Assembly: GCA_902521955.1 (NCBI GenBank)
Contig: CABYTP010000007.1
Coordinates: 1 to 43,929 of the forward strand
Reading direction: 5' to 3'
Length of the DNA: 43,929 nucleotides
From: an uncultured Candidatus Actinomarina sp.
GTDB taxonomy: Bacteria > Actinomycetota > Acidimicrobiia > Actinomarinales > Actinomarinaceae
Numbering within the stretch: position 1 is the stretch's first letter; every line of letters begins with the position of its first letter. The notes under the pieces were generated by a model. That model saw nothing but the letters and a program-made list of their open reading frames with translations. It was not told the DNA's origin and did no database searches. A program made the position numbers and the translations under genes. Below, piece by piece: positions 41,663 through 43,929 of the stretch.

Positions 41663-43929
41663 TTATCGAATGAGGAAAGAGTTTCTTCAATTGTTTCAAT
41701 TTCAGAAGTTAATGTTTTAACATTTTCTTTTTCAGCTTGGACTAGTTCTTGTTTAGCATTATTGATAAATTTATCATTAGATAATCTTTTTTCAGAAACT
41801 AATAAAGAGTTTTTTATTTTATCTAATTTATTATTAAGTCGCTTTCTCTCACTTTCAATATCAATATACTTACTTGCTAAAACTTCAAATTTAAACTCAC
41901 TAGATTGAAATGCCAAAGTTATTTCATCTGAACCTATTGATGTACTTGATTCTAAGATTTTTACTTTAGCAATTCTTTCTAGCTGAAAGATGAACCATTC
42001 AGAATATTGCTGCTGAGAGGAAAGTTCAATAACAAGATTATTCTTAAGGCTGTAATTATTCTTAAAATTTCTAATTTGATTTATAATATTTTTTAATTCA
42101 TCTACTTCATGAAGAGCAGTTTTATCTATAGAGATTTTATCTGGCCAATCATTATCAATAAGAAAATTATTGTTAAAAGTGGACCATATTTCTTCAGTAA
42201 CATGGGGCATTGCTGGATTAAGTAACTTTAAGGATTCAGTAAATACATTAAGAAGAACAGACTGAGTTTCATGTTTAGTACTTTCATCTTCAATTAAGTT
42301 TTTTGAAAATTCAAAATACCAATCAAACAAATCAGACCAAAGAAAATTATACAATAATTTATAGGCATCAGATATCTTATAGTTATCAAATAGCTCATTG
42401 AATTGTTCGATACATTCATTAAATTGATTAATAATCCATCTGTTTTCAACTAATTTCAATTCATTCAAAGTTATATTTTCAATATTTTCTGTATAGATAT
42501 GAACAAATTTTGATGCATTCCAAACTTTATTTCCAAATTTTTTTGCTGCTTTTGTCCACTCTTCATCAAAAGGTACATCTTGGCCTGGGTTAGCTTTTTC
42601 AATCAAAGAAAATCTCAATGCATCAGCTCCGTGTTTTTCCGAAAGCTCTAAGGGATCCATTGTATTGCCTAAGCTTTTAGACATTTTTCGCCCTTGAGAA
42701 TCACGCACTAGGCCATGAATTAAAATGTCATTAAATGGAATCTGATTCATTGAATAAAGTCCCATCATAATCATTCGAGCTACCCAGAAAAAAATGATAT
42801 CAAAACCAGTTACAAGGAGTGTAGTTGGATAATAAGATGATAAATCTTTTGTCTCTTCAGGCCAACCAAGAGTACTGAATGGCCATAGAGCAGAGGAAAA
42901 CCAAGTATCAAGTACATCTTCGTCCTGTACTAAGCCTATTTCTTTATCTAATTTGTATTTTTTCCTAACATCTTCCTCGCTTAAACCAACATAAACATTA
43001 TTGCTTGAATCATACCAAGCAGGTATTCTGTGCCCCCACCACTGCTGTCTCGATACACACCAATCTTGAATATTGTACATCCATTCAAAGTAAGTTTTTT
43101 CCCAATTTTTAGGGATAAATTTGATATCTTCATCTTCAACAACTTTTATAGCACCTTTAGCTAATTCTTCTGTTTTAACAAACCATTGGTCTGAGACCAT
43201 TGGTTCAAGTATTGTTTTAGATCTATCACCTTTAGGTATTTGAATTTCGTGATCTTCAACTTTTTCCAATAAACTTGAAGCTTCTAGTAAATCAATTATT
43301 ATTTTTCTTGCTTCAAAACGATCAAGGCCTCTTAACTCTTTTGGTATAAATTCTTCATCAACAATATTTCCATCAAAGTCAATACACTGAATCATCTCTA
43401 AATTATGTCTTTTACCTATTTCGTAATCGTTGAAATCATGGGCAGGCGTAATCTTTACACAGCCAGAACCAAATTCTTTGTCAACATATTCATCAGCGAT
43501 AATCTTTACATCTCTATTAACGATAGGAATTTGAATAGTTTCTCCAATAAGGTCTTTGTAACGTTCGTCATCTGGGTTTACTGCAACTGCAGTATCGCCT
43601 AGAAGTGTTTCTGGCCTAGTTGTTGCAATAGATAAAAAATGATCATTAACTTTATACTGAATTGTCCATAAACTTCCTTTTTTACTTTCTGATGTAACTT
43701 CTAAATCTGAAACGGCTGACTTTAATTTTGTATCCCAATTAACCATCCTCGTTCCTTTGTAAATTAATTCTTTTTCAAAAAGAGATACAAATACCTCAAG
43801 AACTGATTTGGATAACCCCTCGTCCATAGTGAATCTTTCGCGTGACCAGTCACAACTCATACCTAATGTTTTCATTTGATTTGTAATATTGTCACCAGAT
43901 TTCTCTTTCCACTCCCAGACTTTTGAAAG
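41659..43929 (-). CDS. valS: Valyl-tRNA synthetase (partial, N-terminus off window)
   Basis: The frame is open to the right window edge, giving 756 residues; the 18 codons before the ATG at 43875 read VWEWKEKSGDNITNQ and match ValS, so that ATG is internal. The HIGH motif lies outside. Visible are LGMSCDWSRERFTMD, the editing domain (TTRPETLLGDTAVAVNPDD), QWWGHRIPAWYD, and KMSKS in GRKMSKSLGNTMDP. The C-terminal coiled coil (SERKRLNNKLDKIKN) is typical and contacts tRNA-Val. It charges tRNA-Val and edits threonine. Confidence 0.97.
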   Translation of the reverse strand, partial: LSKVWEWKEKSGDNITNQMKTLGMSCDWSRERFTMDEGLSKSVLEVFVSLFEKELIYKGTRMVNWDTKLKSAVSDLEVTSESKKGSLWTIQYKVNDHFLSIATTRPETLLGDTAVAVNPDDERYKDLIGETIQIPIVNRDVKIIADEYVDKEFGSGCVKITPAHDFNDYEIGKRHNLEMIQCIDFDGNIVDEEFIPKELRGLDRFEARKIIIDLLEASSLLEKVEDHEIQIPKGDRSKTILEPMVSDQWFVKTEELAKGAIKVVEDEDIKFIPKNWEKTYFEWMYNIQDWCVSRQQWWGHRIPAWYDSSNNVYVGLSEEDVRKKYKLDKEIGLVQDEDVLDTWFSSALWPFSTLGWPEETKDLSSYYPTTLLVTGFDIIFFWVARMIMMGLYSMNQIPFNDILIHGLVRDSQGRKMSKSLGNTMDPLELSEKHGADALRFSLIEKANPGQDVPFDEEWTKAAKKFGNKVWNASKFVHIYTENIENITLNELKLVENRWIINQFNECIEQFNELFDNYKISDAYKLLYNFLWSDLFDWYFEFSKNLIEDESTKHETQSVLLNVFTESLKLLNPAMPHVTEEIWSTFNNNFLIDNDWPDKISIDKTALHEVDELKNIINQIRNFKNNYSLKNNLVIELSSQQQYSEWFIFQLERIAKVKILESSTSIGSDEITLAFQSSEFKFEVLASKYIDIESERKRLNNKLDKIKNSLLVSEKRLSNDKFINNAKQELVQAEKENVKTLTSEIETIEETLSSFDK

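Noticed and set aside
43873-43875. ATG 43875 as valS start
   Set aside because: The frame continues upstream to the window edge with ValS-like sequence (VWEWKEKSG), so the gene is truncated by the window.

Overview
The window is one dense block of AT-rich (by eye roughly 30% GC) bacterial chromosome with almost no intergenic DNA. The housekeeping order is valS-folC-ndk-mreBCD-mrdA-rodA-rne-rplU-rpmA-obg-proB-proA-nadD-rsfS, then leuS-holA-rpsT-lepA-rsmE-phoH-ybeY-uppS-glyS-dnaG. This is the order I associate with Actinobacteriota. With the low GC, the extreme compaction and the missing local genes, it suggests a streamlined, probably aquatic lineage such as the Acidimicrobiia-related marine Actinomarinales. 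That placement is inference; no rRNA gene is present to confirm it.

Layout: nearly everything runs on the minus strand; only the LCP gene (576-1682), rpsT (14519-14749) and trkA-trkH (23740-26535) are on plus. From the right edge: valS (cut by the window), folC and ndk; the rod-shape and wall-elongation set mreB, mreC, mreD, mrdA and rodA; RNase E/G with ribosomal proteins L21 and L27; the GTPase Obg; proline synthesis (proB, proA); a MoxR ATPase with a VWA partner; nadD; the inverted K+ uptake pair trkA-trkH; rsfS; tRNA-Ala(GGC). Next is a surface-polysaccharide module (flippase, Wzy-like polymerase, serC, a DGHHR-motif protein, a glycosyltransferase). Then come leuS, a short holA, rpsT, lepA, rsmE, a HIT protein, phoH, pgpH, ybeY, uppS, glyS and dnaG. 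The left end holds tRNA-Asn, an SCP2-domain gene, a CAT-anticodon tRNA, an unusual O-antigen-ligase-like protein, an LCP glycopolymer transferase and a partial RmlA-like nucleotidyltransferase.

How the parts connect: uppS makes the undecaprenyl lipid carrier. The nucleotidyltransferase, glycosyltransferase, flippase and two Wzy/ligase-like proteins would build and export a glycopolymer on that carrier, and the LCP protein would attach it to the wall. MreBCD, PBP2 and RodA build the wall itself. PgpH (c-di-AMP hydrolysis) and TrkAH (K+ uptake) may be linked through c-di-AMP. Twenty same-strand gene junctions overlap by 1-17 nt, and all three convergent gene pairs overlap at their 3' ends. I recognised no hairpin-plus-U-tract terminator, CRISPR array, insertion sequence or phage gene.

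Most notable: an O-antigen-ligase-like protein whose catalytic extracellular loop carries about 420 extra residues with eight cysteines and two lectin-like segments; a ParB/Srx-type DGHHR protein beside serC inside a polysaccharide cluster; and two polysaccharide genes whose start codons lie 1 and 9 nt after a tRNA 3' end. No stretch over 300 bases lacks a gene.
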